NCBI GenBank assembly: GCA_024763455.1
Contig: JANTFL010000004.1
Coordinates: 1-49,679 of the forward strand
Origin: Sediminispirochaeta sp.
Lineage (GTDB): Bacteria; Spirochaetota; Spirochaetia; B11-G9
Length of the DNA: 49,679 nucleotides
Direction of reading: 5' to 3'
Position numbers and translations under genes: made by a program. Every line of letters starts with the position of its first letter. The stretch's first letter is position 1. Under the pieces are notes generated by a model. That model saw nothing but the letters and a program-made list of their open reading frames with translations, searched no databases and was not told where the DNA came from. Below, piece after piece: positions 16,907 to 27,211 of this stretch.

Positions 16907-18409
16907 ATGGCTTCTGGACTTGCTGATGCAATCCGGGGTCTCGTTCATGAGAAGGGGATTTCGGAAGATCTTGTACGAAAAACAATTGAAGATTTCCTCT
17001 ATGCTGCTTACAAAAGGAAATTTGGTACTGTTGAAAATGCGGTCGTCAGATTCAATGATGACTACTCTGAGGTATCAATATTTGCCCGAAAGAGCATAGT
17101 AGAAGAAATAACAGATCCTGTCTTTGAGATTGAACTTAAAGATGCTCTGGAACTTAACGATGAATGCGAAGTAGGTGATGAACTCCTTATTGAAATCAAC
17201 CCTACAGATTTCGACCGTGGTGCTGTTCAAAGTGCGAAACAGAAAGCACGTCAGACCCTGCGCGAGATTCATAAAGATACTCTCTACTCTGAATTCAAGG
17301 ATAAAGAAGGGGAGATGATAATAGGATATCATCAGAGGGAAAGAAACGGAAATATTTTTGTTGATCTTGGTAAAATTGAGGGGATTCTTCCAAAACGCTA
17401 TCAGTCCCCCAGGGAAAGTTATCATCCCAACGACAGAATTAAGGCACTCATCTATGAGGTCAGTAAATCACCTTCAGGGCTTCAAATCATTCTTTCCCGT
17501 ACTCATACCGATTTTGTAAAAAGGATTTTCGAACTTGAAGTCCCTGAAATCTATGACAAAACAGTAGAGATTTTCAAGATTGTGAGGGAACCAGGATACA
17601 GAACAAAGATATCTGTCTACTCAAATAGAGAGGATGTTGACCCTGTTGGTGCCTGTGTCGGAATTAAAGGGGTGAGGATTCAGGCCATCGTCAGAGAACT
17701 TGAAGGGGAGAAAATAGATATTCTCAAGTATGTTACGGATCAAAGAGAATTTATTAAGAATGCGCTATCACCTGCTGAAGTTGAAAATGTAATTATCCTA
17801 GACGAATCAAAACGTCAGGCACTCGCAATTGTCAACGAAAGTCAGCTATCCCTCGCCATCGGGAAAAAAGGCCTTAACGTTCGTCTCGCAAACAGACTTG
17901 TGGACTGGAACATTGATGTAAAGACTATTGAACAGTTTGAAGAAATGGATATTACCATTGATTCGAAAAGAGAACTCAACGCCTTATTCAACGATATTGA
18001 AGAGGAGATTACTTCTATTTCCGAACTTCCCGGTATCTCAGAGCATCTTGTCGAACTGCTTACTGCAAACAATATTGAGTTGATCGAGACTCTTGTTTCC
18101 ATGGATAGAAACGATCTTGAGAAACTTGAAGGGTTCACCGAGGAAGATATAAAAAACATAGAGACTATTATTTCCGAGAATGTTGATATTGTTGAAGAGG
18201 AAGAGCTTGAAGAAGAGGAGTTCTTTGAAGAACAGGAAGAAGAAAAAGACGAAGAAGAATCTCCGGAAGAGGAAACGTATGAGTGTCCTGAATGCGGCGC
18301 TCCGATTACTATAGATATGACATCCTGTCCTGCATGCGGTATTGGACTCCGGTTTGAAGAAGAAGAACCGGATAATGAGGATGGTGAAAAACTCGAAGAA
18401 GAGGAATAG
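16907..18409 (+). CDS. nusA: Transcription termination/antitermination factor NusA with C-terminal zinc ribbon
   Basis: NusA binds RNA polymerase and modulates pausing, termination and antitermination. The 500-residue protein contains the NusA N-terminal domain (to about 125), an S1 domain (about 132-200), two KH domains (VGACVGIKGVRIQAIVREL; LAIGKKGLNVRLANRL) and a helix-hairpin-helix segment (about 365-425). It then carries a strongly acidic tail (about 425-455) and a zinc ribbon with C460, C463, C474 and C477 (CPECG and CPACG), followed by more acidic residues. The ribbon is not part of the classical E. coli NusA. GGGGG-rich ribosome site before ATG 16907. Confidence 0.95.
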   Translation: MASGLADAIRGLVHEKGISEDLVRKTIEDFLYAAYKRKFGTVENAVVRFNDDYSEVSIFARKSIVEEITDPVFEIELKDALELNDECEVGDELLIEINPTDFDRGAVQSAKQKARQTLREIHKDTLYSEFKDKEGEMIIGYHQRERNGNIFVDLGKIEGILPKRYQSPRESYHPNDRIKALIYEVSKSPSGLQIILSRTHTDFVKRIFELEVPEIYDKTVEIFKIVREPGYRTKISVYSNREDVDPVGACVGIKGVRIQAIVRELEGEKIDILKYVTDQREFIKNALSPAEVENVIILDESKRQALAIVNESQLSLAIGKKGLNVRLANRLVDWNIDVKTIEQFEEMDITIDSKRELNALFNDIEEEITSISELPGISEHLVELLTANNIELIETLVSMDRNDLEKLEGFTEEDIKNIETIISENVDIVEEEELEEEEFFEEQEEEKDEEESPEEETYECPECGAPITIDMTSCPACGIGLRFEEEEPDNEDGEKLEEEE

Positions 18410-18431
18410 ACGGGAAATAGAGCAATGCTTT

Positions 18432-18462
18432 ATTGACAAAGTAAAGTCAATGTGATGATCTA
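18432..18462 (+). promoter_or_regulatory. Inverted repeat and possible promoter upstream of infB
   Basis: In the 86-nt nusA-infB gap, ATTGAC / GTCAAT form a 6-bp inverted repeat (18432-18437 and 18446-18451) that includes a perfect TTGACA -35 (18433-18438). The best -10 at the right distance (TGATCT, 18456-18461) is weak. It could be an internal promoter, a protein-binding site or a small RNA hairpin. Confidence 0.3.
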
Positions 18463-18495
18463 TTTTTGTTAAACAAGAAGGTGTGAAGAGGATTT

Positions 18496-21090
18496 ATGGC
18501 TGAAGAACAGGATAAAAAAGAAAAACCAAAAGCTACTTTAATTAAACATAGAAAACCCAAGGAGCCGGAGAAACCTACCTCTGAAAAGAAAAAGGTCGTT
18601 GTCATAAAGAAAAAACCGGTACCTAAAAAAACTGTTCACAAGGTTGTTGCAAAAAAGGAATCTGCATCTGAAGCAGTTCCCAAAGAAACGGCAGCATCTT
18701 CTGAAGTTAAAGCTGAAAGTCCGGTAACAAAACCTTCTGTAAATGATAAACCGAAACCTGCAGCAGATTCAGCTGCGGTAAAAAGTGCAGCTGCGCGGAG
18801 TAATGAACAGAGACCTTCCGGAACGCGTCAGAGATATAATGATACCAGGGGTCAGCAAAACACCCGTTCCGGATACCAGGGGCAGCGGACCCAGCAGGGA
18901 GGAAGACCTCCGTATCAGGGACAGCGGCCCCAGCAGGGAGGAAGACCTCCGTATCAGGGACAGCGGCCCCAGCAGGGAGGAAGACCTCCATATCAGGGTC
19001 AGCGGCCTCAGCAGGGTTCAAGACCTCCATACCAGGGGCAGCGGCCCCAGCAGGGTTCACGGCCTCCATACCGGGGACAGCGGCCTCAGCAGGGTTCAAG
19101 GCCTCCATACCAGGGTCAGCGGCCTCAACAGGGGGGAAGACCTCCGTATAGAGGAGGTGGCAGCAAACCACAGGGCGGCGGTTTTATGCCTGAAGTCAAC
19201 AAGGAAGACTTAAGCAAGAAACATGCCGGAAAGAAATTCTTCAAAGCTAAAAAGAAACCTACTTACCAGAAGAATAGAAAGGAATCGAAGGAAATCGACT
19301 TCAATGTAAAGAAAAAACAGGTAATTATGTCAAATCCTGTTCCCAAATCAATCGATATACTTGAAGCGGTAAGCGTTTCCGAGCTTGCAAAAAAAATGAA
19401 TCTCAAGGCATCTGAGCTTATCGGGAAATTGATGACCATGGGAATGATGCTCAATATAAATCAGCAGATAGATGCAGAAACCGCAGAGATAATTGCAGCT
19501 GAGTATGATTGTAAAGTTAATGTTGTTTCACTTTACGATGAAACAATTATAGAAAAAGAAAAATCAAGCGAAGATGAACTTGTCCCGAGACCCCCTATTG
19601 TTACGGTTATGGGACACGTTGACCATGGTAAAACGAAACTACTTGATGCTATCAGGGAAACTGACATTGTTTCCAAAGAGCACGGTGGAATTACCCAGCA
19701 CATCGGTGCATACAAGGTATCTCTTCCCAACGGTGAAATTGTTTTTCTCGATACTCCCGGACATGAAGCATTTACGCTTATGCGGGCAAGAGGTGCACAG
19801 ATAACAGACATAGTTGTTTTAGTAGTTGCAGCAAATGACGGAGTAATGCCGCAAACGGTAGAAGCCATTCATCACGCCAAAGAAGCAGAAGTCCCTATTA
19901 TTGTAGTAATCAATAAAATAGATCTTCCTGAGGCGAACCCTGACAGGGTAAAACAACAGCTTTCCGAATATGATTTGATCCCGGAAGACTGGGGCGGTTC
20001 AACCCTCTTCTGCAACGTATCCGCCTTGAAAAGAGAGGGAATCAACGAGCTGCTTGATATACTTCTTCTTCAGGCGGAGATGATGGAGTTGAAGGCAAAT
20101 CCGAAATTACGAGCTGAAGGAAAAGTCATCGAATCAAAGATTGATCATGGAAGAGGTATTGTTTCCAGTATAATTATTCAGAATGGTACCCTGAGGGTGG
20201 GAGATGCCTTCGTTGCAGGTGTTTTTAACGGAAAGGTAAGAGCTATGTTTGATGATCATGGCAACCGTATTGAAGAAGCACCCCCCGGAACACCGGTGGA
20301 GGTTCTTGGATTTACCGGAGTTCCAGATGCCGGATCACCATTTCAGGTTACAAAAACTGAGAAACTGGCTAAACAGATAGGTGAGAAACGTCAGGAACTT
20401 GAACGACAGGGTGAAGCAAAAAATGTCAAAAAAATTACACTGGATAATATCTACGACTCTATTCAGGATGGTGAAATTCTTGAACTTAAGGTTATCATAA
20501 AGGGTGACGTGCATGGCTCTGTTGAAGCTCTCAAGAGTTCCCTTGAGAAGTTATCAACAAAAGAGGTCAGGCTTAATGTTATTCATGCAGCCGCCGGAGC
20601 GATTATTGAAAATGATATTAACCTGGCAGCGGCCTCGAATGCCATAATAATCGGTTTTCACGTAAGGCCGACAGCAAAGGCTCAGTCTCTTGCTGAAAAA
20701 GAGAAGGTTGATATCCGTAAGTACAACATAATCTACGATGTCGTTGAAGATGTTAAATCTGCAATGGAAGGGCTCCTTGCTCCGGATCTGCAGGAAATGA
20801 ACATCGGTACTGTAGAAGTCCGTGAAATCTTCAAGGTACCGAAGATCGGTGTAATTGCCGGATGTTATGTAACCAAAGGAAAGGTTAAGCGCGGGTCTAG
20901 CATGCATATATTCAGAGAAGGCGTTGAAATACACACCGGGAAAATATCCTCTCTCAAACGTTTTAAGGATGATGCAAAAGAGGTTGCTGAGGGTTATGAA
21001 TGCGGTATCGGTATAGAAAACTTTGATGATCTTCAGGTAGGGGATATCTTTGAAGTTTTTGAAGTAAAAGAGATTGCGAGGAAACTGTAG
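18496..21090 (+). CDS. infB: Translation initiation factor IF-2 with Gln/Pro/Arg-rich repeat N-terminus
   Basis: IF-2 is the GTPase that places initiator tRNA on the 30S subunit. The 864-residue protein has a lysine-rich start, a low-complexity region with seven 13-residue repeats (residues 127-217, unit [13 protein letters not shown]), the IF2-N helix ([20 protein letters not shown]), and a full G domain. G-domain motifs are G1 GHVDHGKT at about 373-380, DTPGHEAF and NKIDLP. Domains II, III ([21 protein letters not shown]) and C2 follow. The catalytic part is normal; the repeat region is unusual. It precedes rbfA by 5 nt. Confidence 0.97.
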   Translation: MAEEQDKKEKPKATLIKHRKPKEPEKPTSEKKKVVVIKKKPVPKKTVHKVVAKKESASEAVPKETAASSEVKAESPVTKPSVNDKPKPAADSAAVKSAAARSNEQRPSGTRQRYNDTRGQQNTRSGYQGQRTQQGGRPPYQGQRPQQGGRPPYQGQRPQQGGRPPYQGQRPQQGSRPPYQGQRPQQGSRPPYRGQRPQQGSRPPYQGQRPQQGGRPPYRGGGSKPQGGGFMPEVNKEDLSKKHAGKKFFKAKKKPTYQKNRKESKEIDFNVKKKQVIMSNPVPKSIDILEAVSVSELAKKMNLKASELIGKLMTMGMMLNINQQIDAETAEIIAAEYDCKVNVVSLYDETIIEKEKSSEDELVPRPPIVTVMGHVDHGKTKLLDAIRETDIVSKEHGGITQHIGAYKVSLPNGEIVFLDTPGHEAFTLMRARGAQITDIVVLVVAANDGVMPQTVEAIHHAKEAEVPIIVVINKIDLPEANPDRVKQQLSEYDLIPEDWGGSTLFCNVSALKREGINELLDILLLQAEMMELKANPKLRAEGKVIESKIDHGRGIVSSIIIQNGTLRVGDAFVAGVFNGKVRAMFDDHGNRIEEAPPGTPVEVLGFTGVPDAGSPFQVTKTEKLAKQIGEKRQELERQGEAKNVKKITLDNIYDSIQDGEILELKVIIKGDVHGSVEALKSSLEKLSTKEVRLNVIHAAAGAIIENDINLAAASNAIIIGFHVRPTAKAQSLAEKEKVDIRKYNIIYDVVEDVKSAMEGLLAPDLQEMNIGTVEVREIFKVPKIGVIAGCYVTKGKVKRGSSMHIFREGVEIHTGKISSLKRFKDDAKEVAEGYECGIGIENFDDLQVGDIFEVFEVKEIARKL
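18874..19146 (+). repeat. Seven tandem 39-bp repeats inside infB
   Basis: Exactly 273 bp = 7 x 39 bp, coding [13 protein letters not shown] with small variants (T for P in copy 1, S for G in copies 4-6, R for Q in copy 6). The copies are highly similar at DNA level, with mostly synonymous differences (for example CGGCCC/CGGCCT), suggesting recent expansion and possible length variation. Confidence 0.95.
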
Positions 21091-21095
21091 TTTTA

Positions 21096-21446
21096 ATGGG
21101 TGATAGTATTAGATTAAAAAGAGTGCAGGCACTCATCCGGGATGAAATTGGAACGATGATAGTTATGGGAATTGTGAAGGATCCGAGAATCAGTCATATG
21201 TCTTCTGTAACAGATGTAAGGGTTTCCAAGGATATCAATTATGCGAAGGTGTATATATCAAGTTTTGAAGACCATGCTTCGTTGGAAAAGACTGTTGCTG
21301 CTCTCAATCATGCATCCGGATTCATTCAGCAGCGTCTTGCAAAACGGATGAAAACAAGAAATACTCCGAAACTTTCCTTCTTTATGGATAATTCCATAGA
21401 AAATGGTATCAGGATGACTAATCTTTTAGAGGAACTGGATACTTGA
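21096..21446 (+). CDS. rbfA: 30S ribosome-binding factor RbfA
   Basis: RbfA is a KH-fold factor needed for late 30S maturation. The 116-residue protein opens with IRLKRVQALIRDEIGTMI and has the family core KDPRISHMSSVTDVRVSKDINYAKVYIS. It starts 5 nt after the infB stop with no good ribosome site, so it probably depends on translational coupling. The terminal TGA overlaps a TTG start of truB. Confidence 0.92.
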   Translation: MGDSIRLKRVQALIRDEIGTMIVMGIVKDPRISHMSSVTDVRVSKDINYAKVYISSFEDHASLEKTVAALNHASGFIQQRLAKRMKTRNTPKLSFFMDNSIENGIRMTNLLEELDT

Positions 21447-22342
21447 TAGAGACAAAATCCGGTGCAGTTTTCATTAATAAACCTTCCGGAATAACCTCAT
21501 TCAAATCTCTCGATACAATCAAGAGGAAGCTTTCAACCCGGAAGATAGGACATACAGGGACTCTGGACAAGTTTGCCTCAGGAGTTATGATTGTTCTCAT
21601 TGGAAAGATGACAAAACTTGCAGGATATTTTACCGGCCTGGATAAGGAATATGAAGCTGTTTTTTCGTTTGGAAAAGAAACGACGACCCTGGACCCTGAA
21701 GGTGAGGTCATTGCCGAGTCCGAAGTTCCGGATCTATCCGTTATCAGGGAAAAGATAGAATCCTTTAAAGGAGTCATCCGGCAAGTCCCTCCTGCTTATT
21801 CCGCTGTTCACATCAATGGGAAAAGAGCTTATGAGTTAGCACGGGAAGGCGGTACTCCGGAGATCAAAGACCGTGAAATCACCATTTATAACTTTGAGAT
21901 TCTTTCCTGGGAATCTCCTGATCTTACGGTCAGAATTGCATGCAGTAAGGGAACCTATATCCGTTCCATCGCCCGGGATCTCGGACGGAGCTGCGGCTCA
22001 CATGCCTACGTAACGTCTCTTAAAAGGACAGCTGTAGGAGAGGTAAGGATAGAAAATACTGTTGTTTCTGATGAACTGGATCCGGAAAATGATCTCGTCC
22101 GGGGTAAAAATCTTTTCTCACTTCTTCCGAATATACAGATACTACCGGTAAGAAGAGAAATTATCCCCGGAATACTTAACGGAAGGCAACTGGATAGTGC
22201 CCTGTTTCCGGGAATTGACCTTTCCTATACCCAATTTGCCCTTTTTCTTGAGGAACGTTTTGTTGCTCTTATCTCAAAGGAAATGCAACGGCTGAAGTAT
22301 AACTTTGTATCAGGAGACTTGTATGGTTCTTTCATGGAATGA
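21443..22342 (+). CDS. truB: tRNA pseudouridine(55) synthase TruB
   Basis: TruB makes pseudouridine 55 in the T-loop of tRNAs. The 299-residue protein begins VFINKPSGITSFKSLD, carries the catalytic aspartate in GHTGTLDKFASGV (D42; the usual LDP.A.G is LDKFASG here), and has RQVPPAYSAVHINGKRAYELAREG and CSKGTYIRSIARDLG. The start is TTG at 21443, overlapping the rbfA stop by 4 nt. The C-terminal region is short of a recognisable PUA domain. It overlaps ribF by 20 nt. Confidence 0.94.
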   Translation: MIETKSGAVFINKPSGITSFKSLDTIKRKLSTRKIGHTGTLDKFASGVMIVLIGKMTKLAGYFTGLDKEYEAVFSFGKETTTLDPEGEVIAESEVPDLSVIREKIESFKGVIRQVPPAYSAVHINGKRAYELAREGGTPEIKDREITIYNFEILSWESPDLTVRIACSKGTYIRSIARDLGRSCGSHAYVTSLKRTAVGEVRIENTVVSDELDPENDLVRGKNLFSLLPNIQILPVRREIIPGILNGRQLDSALFPGIDLSYTQFALFLEERFVALISKEMQRLKYNFVSGDLYGSFME

Positions 22343-23114
22343 TTTTGTATCAGGCAAGACACTACTCGATCAGAACCTTTCTTTGACGATAGGAGTGTTT
22401 GACGGGGTTCATCTTGGCCACAGAAAACTAATAAATTCCGTTTTAATGAACAGGAAAGGGGGAATAGCTGCGGTTCTAACCTTTAATCCCAACCCACGGA
22501 TTGTACTGGGAGATACATCCTTTCCCGGGGATATTTCAACGCTTGAACAGAAGACAGATATTCTTCTTTCACTCGGTATTGATAAGGTTATAGTAATTGA
22601 CTTTTCCGCTGATTTTAGTAGACTAACAGGAGAGCAGTTTTTGAGCTATCTTCTTGAAAGTTCCAATCTTAAATATCTCGTTTTAGGAGATAACTTTAGA
22701 TTTGGTTACAAGGGGATGACCAGTTCACATGATGTAAATAGTATTCTTAAGGATAGCGAAGTAGAAGTGAACATTTCCAAAATGGCTTATTATAAAGAAG
22801 AAATTGTAAGCAGTACAAGAATCAGAAAAGATATCTCTTCTGGTAATTTTAAGGAAGCGAATGCAATGCTCAATCGAGTTTTTTCACTGGATACCGCCAG
22901 AATCCCTCAGGTTCCAGGGGAGAAAACCATTACTATAGAAAAAAACCATTTTTCTCAGATCCTTCCGCCACAAGGATCGTATGAAGTTGAGGTGCTTTTA
23001 AATCAAAATCATCAGTTAAAAACTGAATGTCTTATTGAACGTGATATACTTACGTTAAAAACACCTGGTAATCAAAGAATTACCGAAATAAAATTTAAAA
23101 CCGAGAAACAATAA
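22323..23114 (+). CDS. ribF: RibF-type FMN adenylyltransferase with degenerate flavokinase domain
   Basis: Canonical RibF makes FMN and then FAD. The N-terminal nucleotidyltransferase half (about residues 1-185) is complete: [41 protein letters not shown] and the SSTRIRK motif. The C-terminal riboflavin kinase part is reduced to about 75 residues and lacks the G-R-LGFPTAN and NIG-RPT signatures; only an [11 protein letters not shown] remnant is seen. The total is 263 residues against about 310 usually. ATG 22323 is chosen over the upstream TTG at 22305 because AGGAG lies 6 nt before it. It overlaps truB by 20 nt. Confidence 0.88.
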   Translation: MVLSWNDFVSGKTLLDQNLSLTIGVFDGVHLGHRKLINSVLMNRKGGIAAVLTFNPNPRIVLGDTSFPGDISTLEQKTDILLSLGIDKVIVIDFSADFSRLTGEQFLSYLLESSNLKYLVLGDNFRFGYKGMTSSHDVNSILKDSEVEVNISKMAYYKEEIVSSTRIRKDISSGNFKEANAMLNRVFSLDTARIPQVPGEKTITIEKNHFSQILPPQGSYEVEVLLNQNHQLKTECLIERDILTLKTPGNQRITEIKFKTEKQ

Positions 23115-23124
23115 GGAGATTATT

Positions 23125-23394
23125 ATGTCTTTAGGTAAAGACCAGAAAATTGAAATTGTGAAAGAATTTGGATCCAGTGAAAAAGATACAGGATCTACTG
23201 AAGTGCAGATTGCACTCCTTACAACCAGAATTAAAGAACTGACAGAGCACTTTAAGGTCCATAAGAAAGATCATGCATCAAGAAGAGGCCTTTTAAAGCT
23301 TGTCGGTCAGAGAAGAAGACTGTTAAAGTACCTGAAAAAGACTGATTTGGAAGGATACCGTGCAATTCTTAAGCGCTTAAATCTGCGTAAATAA
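23125..23394 (+). CDS. rpsO: 30S ribosomal protein S15
   Basis: An 89-residue protein of exact family length with the S15 core [40 protein letters not shown] and a C-terminal [17 protein letters not shown]. It binds 16S rRNA in the central domain. AAGGAG precedes ATG 23125. The pairing rpsO-pnp just downstream is widespread in bacteria. Confidence 0.98.
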   Translation: MSLGKDQKIEIVKEFGSSEKDTGSTEVQIALLTTRIKELTEHFKVHKKDHASRRGLLKLVGQRRRLLKYLKKTDLEGYRAILKRLNLRK

Positions 23395-23410
23395 AAATAG
23401 GAAGTAATTA

Positions 23411-25501
23411 ATGATTGAAAAAATAAAAATAAATATAGGCGGCCGTGACCTTATAATGGAAACCGGCCGTATGGCTAAACAAGCAAATGGTGCCGTTTAT
23501 GCAAGCTATGAAGGCAGTGCTGTTCTTGCTACCGCATGCTGCGGTAATAATCAGGTAGAAGGACTCGATTATGTCCCGTTACAGGTAGAATACAATGAAA
23601 AATTCTATGCTGCAGGAAAGATTCCCGGAGGGTTTTTAAAACGAGAGGCACGGCCCAAGGACAAAGAAATTCTTGTAAGTCGTCTAATCGATAGACCAAT
23701 GAGACCTCTTTTCTCCAAGGAGTTCGGCAGAGAAATACAGGTTGTTCCTACAACAATTTCAACCGATCAGATCAATCCTCCCGACATAGTAGCAATGAAT
23801 GCCGCAGCTACCGCTGTCTTTATCTCTGATATTCCCTTCAACGGACCCATCGGTGCGGTGAGAGTTGCCAGTGTGGACGGAGAACTCATTATAAACCCGA
23901 CGTTTCAGCAGATCGAAGAGAGTGAACTGGAAATAATCGTTTCCGGTACCGAAGACGGCATTACAATGGTTGAAGGCGGAGCGAAAGAGGTCAGTGAAGA
24001 ACTTATGCTTAAAGCTATTGACCTGGCAAAAGGGGCTATTACAGAAATATGTAAAGCGCAGAAAAAATTTGCCGCTGTTGTCGGAAAAGAAAAGCTTCCG
24101 GTTGCCCCTGTTACCCTTACGTTGGAAAAAGCAGATGAAATGAAAGCGTATGCTTATCCTCTTTTGGAAGAGGCCTGTTTTGTAAAAGGTAAGTTTAACA
24201 GATCAAATGCAATAAAAGATGTTAAGGCGAAGACCCGGGAGAAATTCCAGGAACACATAACTGAAGAAACCGATAAACTCTTTTCAGAACTTTTTGAAAA
24301 GCTTGAGTACGAAATTGTGCGCAAATCAATACTGGAAAAAGGGTTAAGAACCGATGGAAGATCGGTAGAGGAAATCAGACCTATTACTTGTGAAATTGAT
24401 GTCCTCCCGAGAACCCATGGAAGTGCACTCTTTACCAGAGGTGAAACTCAGAGCCTTGCAGTTACAACCCTCGGTACTGTTTATGACGAACAGATGGAGG
24501 ATAATATTGACGGTGTAAAAAAGTTTAACAACTTTATGCTGCACTACAACTTCCCCCCCTATTCAGTGGGTGAAACAGGAAGACTCAGCACTGGACGGAG
24601 AGAAATTGGTCACGGACATCTCGCATACAGGGCTATCAAGGCAGTTCTTCCTGAAAAGTCTGATTTTCCATACACAATAAGAATTGTTTCTGAAATCCTT
24701 GAATCCAACGGTTCGTCCTCTATGGCTACGGTCTGCGGGGGAACACTTTCACTTCTTAATGCCGGTGTTCCAATCAAGAAACCTGTTGCCGGTATTGCTA
24801 TGGGACTTATTACAGACGGGACAAAGTTTACCGTTCTGAGTGATATTCTCGGAGAAGAAGATCATCTTGGTGATATGGACTTTAAGGTAACGGGAACCGA
24901 AGATGGTATTACGGCCTTTCAGATGGATATTAAAATCGACGGTGTAACTCCCGAAATAATGAAAAAAGCTCTTGAACAGGCTAAAAAAGGCCGTTTGCAT
25001 ATACTTGAAATTATGAATAAAACCATAGGCAAACCTCAGGAGAGCCTTTCCGAGTATGCACCGAAGATTATTACCTTTACCATTGATGAGGATAAAATCG
25101 GGCTCATCATTGGCCCTGGTGGGAAAAATATCAAGGGTATTGCTGCAACAACCGGTGCGGACATCAATATTGACAACGACGGAAAGGTTACAATCTACGG
25201 TAGAACCAAAGAGACCAGCGAAATGGCTGAAGGAATGATTAAAGGAATGCTCGAAGAACCGGAACCTGGAAGGATCTACACGGGGACAGTTAAAAAAATA
25301 GTCGATTTCGGAGCATTTATCGAAATACTTCCGGGAAAGGAAGGACTCTGCCATATATCAAAACTTTCGAAACAGCGGGTTTCCAAGGTTTCTGACGTGC
25401 TCGAAGTAGGCCAGGAGATTAAGGTAAAACTTCTTGAAGTAGACCGGATGGGACGTCTCAACCTTAGCTACATTGATGCCCTAGAAGCAGATAAAAAGTA
25501 A
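23411..25501 (+). CDS. pnp: Polyribonucleotide nucleotidyltransferase (PNPase)
   Basis: PNPase is a phosphorolytic 3'-5' exoribonuclease. The 696-residue protein shows both RNase PH-like domains (first [19 protein letters not shown]; second from about 310, [20 protein letters not shown]), with [11 protein letters not shown] and the active-site region [19 protein letters not shown] domain ([20 protein letters not shown]) and a C-terminal S1 domain ([20 protein letters not shown]) follow. It lies 16 nt after rpsO and 2 nt before dut. Confidence 0.97.
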   Translation: MIEKIKINIGGRDLIMETGRMAKQANGAVYASYEGSAVLATACCGNNQVEGLDYVPLQVEYNEKFYAAGKIPGGFLKREARPKDKEILVSRLIDRPMRPLFSKEFGREIQVVPTTISTDQINPPDIVAMNAAATAVFISDIPFNGPIGAVRVASVDGELIINPTFQQIEESELEIIVSGTEDGITMVEGGAKEVSEELMLKAIDLAKGAITEICKAQKKFAAVVGKEKLPVAPVTLTLEKADEMKAYAYPLLEEACFVKGKFNRSNAIKDVKAKTREKFQEHITEETDKLFSELFEKLEYEIVRKSILEKGLRTDGRSVEEIRPITCEIDVLPRTHGSALFTRGETQSLAVTTLGTVYDEQMEDNIDGVKKFNNFMLHYNFPPYSVGETGRLSTGRREIGHGHLAYRAIKAVLPEKSDFPYTIRIVSEILESNGSSSMATVCGGTLSLLNAGVPIKKPVAGIAMGLITDGTKFTVLSDILGEEDHLGDMDFKVTGTEDGITAFQMDIKIDGVTPEIMKKALEQAKKGRLHILEIMNKTIGKPQESLSEYAPKIITFTIDEDKIGLIIGPGGKNIKGIAATTGADINIDNDGKVTIYGRTKETSEMAEGMIKGMLEEPEPGRIYTGTVKKIVDFGAFIEILPGKEGLCHISKLSKQRVSKVSDVLEVGQEIKVKLLEVDRMGRLNLSYIDALEADKK

Positions 25502-25503
25502 AA

Positions 25504-25944
25504 ATGAAGAAAATAATCATTCATGGAAAGTTCAAGGCTGACGGAATACCGATGTATTCCTCAGCCTTTGCTTCAGGTGCGGATCTGAGGGCTGATCTGG
25601 AAGACGATGTAAGACTTCAGCCGGGACAGCGTGCCATTATTCCCACCGGTATATTTCTTGACATTCCGGATGGGTTTGAAGCACAGGTGAGACCCAGATC
25701 AGGTCTTGCTGCAAAACACGGTATTACTGTTTTGAATACTCCTGGAACTATCGACAGTGACTACCGGGGTGAAATTAAAATAATACTCATCAATCTCGGC
25801 GAGGAATCGTATACAGTAAAAAACGGTTCAAGAATAGCTCAAATTGTCTTTTCACCTGTTATACAGGCAGAATTTATCCCTGAAAAAGACCTAACTGTTT
25901 CAGGTAGGGGTAAAGGCGGTTTCGGCTCTACCGGAATAATGTAG
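25504..25944 (+). CDS. dut: Deoxyuridine 5'-triphosphate nucleotidohydrolase (dUTPase)
   Basis: dUTPase hydrolyses dUTP to dUMP, keeping uracil out of DNA and supplying dTMP synthesis. The 146-residue trimeric type is clear from its ordered motifs: SGADLRADLE, RPRSGLAAKHGI, TIDSDYRGEIKIILINLG, RIAQIVFSP and the C-terminal GRGKGGFGSTG that closes over the active site. It is tightly spaced after pnp (2 nt) and before lptF (4 nt). Confidence 0.97.
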   Translation: MKKIIIHGKFKADGIPMYSSAFASGADLRADLEDDVRLQPGQRAIIPTGIFLDIPDGFEAQVRPRSGLAAKHGITVLNTPGTIDSDYRGEIKIILINLGEESYTVKNGSRIAQIVFSPVIQAEFIPEKDLTVSGRGKGGFGSTGIM

Positions 25945-25948
25945 TAAA

Positions 25949-27211
25949 ATGCAAAAGGCAGGGTTCTCCACAATCCACAGATATATAATCTATGAATTTG
26001 TGTTTTCTTTCTTTGTGGCCTTTGTTTTTTTCTTTTTCATCTTCTTTGTAAACCAGCTCCTGCTTCTTGCAGAAGAAATACTCTCGAAAAATGTTTCCCT
26101 TAAAAATGTTCTGCTCATTATATTTTACTCCATACCGGCCATTTCTTCTTTTACCTTTCCATTTGCCTCCTTGGTCGGCGGGTTAATGGCAGTCAGCAGA
26201 CTTTCTTCAGATAATGAAATACTTGCTTTTCAGGTATCAGGAGTAAGATACTCCCGTCTTTTTCTCCCCCTGTTTGTGATGGGTCTGGTGTTATCCACCT
26301 TTTCGTTTGCAATAAACGACTATTTCCTCCCCTTGAGTACGGTCAAATTCGGAAAATTATACAGGGAAATACTCTATTCCACCCCAGAACTGGAGCTTGA
26401 GTCTTATGCTGTAAAGAAGTACAAAGACAGCACCATAATAACCGGAGATGTTTCAGGAAACACTATCAATAATCTTGTTATCATAGACCGCACCAATAAA
26501 AAGGATAAAAGAGTAATAACTGCAGATACCGCAAAACTCGTCCCAAGCAGTTTGCAGAAAGGGATCTCTTCCATGGAATTGAGTAATGTTACCAGTATTA
26601 TCCCGAAACTCAAACAGGAAGGTACGTTCAGCTTCTTCAGTTCAGAAAGAATGATCTACAATATTCTGTTAAAAAATATAACATTCTCCATAAAAACCCT
26701 GACCCCGCGGGAGATGAGTTCTGTGGATATTTATAAAGGAATTGTTGAAAAAAAAACCAAACTTAACCAAAAAAAAGAAGAGAATAAAAATGAACTGGAT
26801 GCACTTAAATCCAAACTTTTTCTTGAATTTAATCCATTTACAACAAAAGAACCCAATGATCTGACCCTAAACTCCTATGTTCAGAAGATTTCTTCTCTTG
26901 AAAAAAAGAAAATTTTTGACAGAACTCTTCAGGTTTACGAACTCGAATTTAATAAAAAGTTTTCCGTTACCCTTGCGTGCATAATATTTATCTTCTTTTC
27001 CTTTCCGGTAAGTCTCTACACAAAAAAAAGCGGACGGTCAGTGGGATTCGGACTGGGCCTGCTCGTTTCTGTTTTCTACTGGAGTATGCTTTTTATGGGA
27101 CAGACACTTGGAATAAGAATCTCACTTTCACCGGTTGTAGCAATGTGGACTCCCAACATTATTATCCTGCTGATAGGAACGTATCTCATGTTCAGGAGAT
27201 TGAGAATATGA
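25949..27211 (+). CDS. lptF: LptF/YjgP-like permease of the lipid-export ABC transporter family
   Basis: A 420-residue inner-membrane protein with the LptF/LptG (YjgP/YjgQ) layout. There are three N-terminal membrane helices (about 15-40, 57-85, 105-130), a periplasmic beta-jellyroll-like domain, a charged segment (about 265-320), and three C-terminal helices. LptF and LptG form the membrane part of LptB2FG, which extracts lipopolysaccharide for transport to the outer membrane. LptB, LptC, LptA and LptD are not in the window, and the substrate in this organism cannot be told from sequence. Its stop overlaps the lptG start by 4 nt. Confidence 0.85.
   Translation: MQKAGFSTIHRYIIYEFVFSFFVAFVFFFFIFFVNQLLLLAEEILSKNVSLKNVLLIIFYSIPAISSFTFPFASLVGGLMAVSRLSSDNEILAFQVSGVRYSRLFLPLFVMGLVLSTFSFAINDYFLPLSTVKFGKLYREILYSTPELELESYAVKKYKDSTIITGDVSGNTINNLVIIDRTNKKDKRVITADTAKLVPSSLQKGISSMELSNVTSIIPKLKQEGTFSFFSSERMIYNILLKNITFSIKTLTPREMSSVDIYKGIVEKKTKLNQKKEENKNELDALKSKLFLEFNPFTTKEPNDLTLNSYVQKISSLEKKKIFDRTLQVYELEFNKKFSVTLACIIFIFFSFPVSLYTKKSGRSVGFGLGLLVSVFYWSMLFMGQTLGIRISLSPVVAMWTPNIIILLIGTYLMFRRLRI

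Noticed and set aside
18874..19146. Possible CRISPR array
   Set aside because: The repeats are directly adjacent without unique spacers, are in frame and encode part of IF-2.
18707..19171. Long minus-strand open frame (154 aa) opposite infB, with a repeating Ala/Gly/Glu-Val pattern
   Set aside because: It is the complement of the 39-bp repeats in infB, which keep other frames open; it has no ribosome site and no family resemblance.
18785..19213. Plus-strand 142-aa open frame in a second frame of the infB repeats
   Set aside because: A 39-bp repeat stays open in all frames that lack a stop in one unit; infB itself is certain, so this is a shadow.
22305..22322. TTG start of ribF at 22305
   Set aside because: AGGAG at 22312-22316 would lie inside that reading; it is placed correctly for ATG 22323.
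24749..25354. 201-aa minus-strand open frame opposite pnp
   Set aside because: PNPase is certain in the plus strand; the antisense frame shows no motif and has no upstream ribosome site or promoter.
26977..27207. Extended N-terminus of lptG from ATG 26977
   Set aside because: It is the shadow of the lptF 3' end; AGGAGA and the overlap with the lptF stop set the start at 27208.
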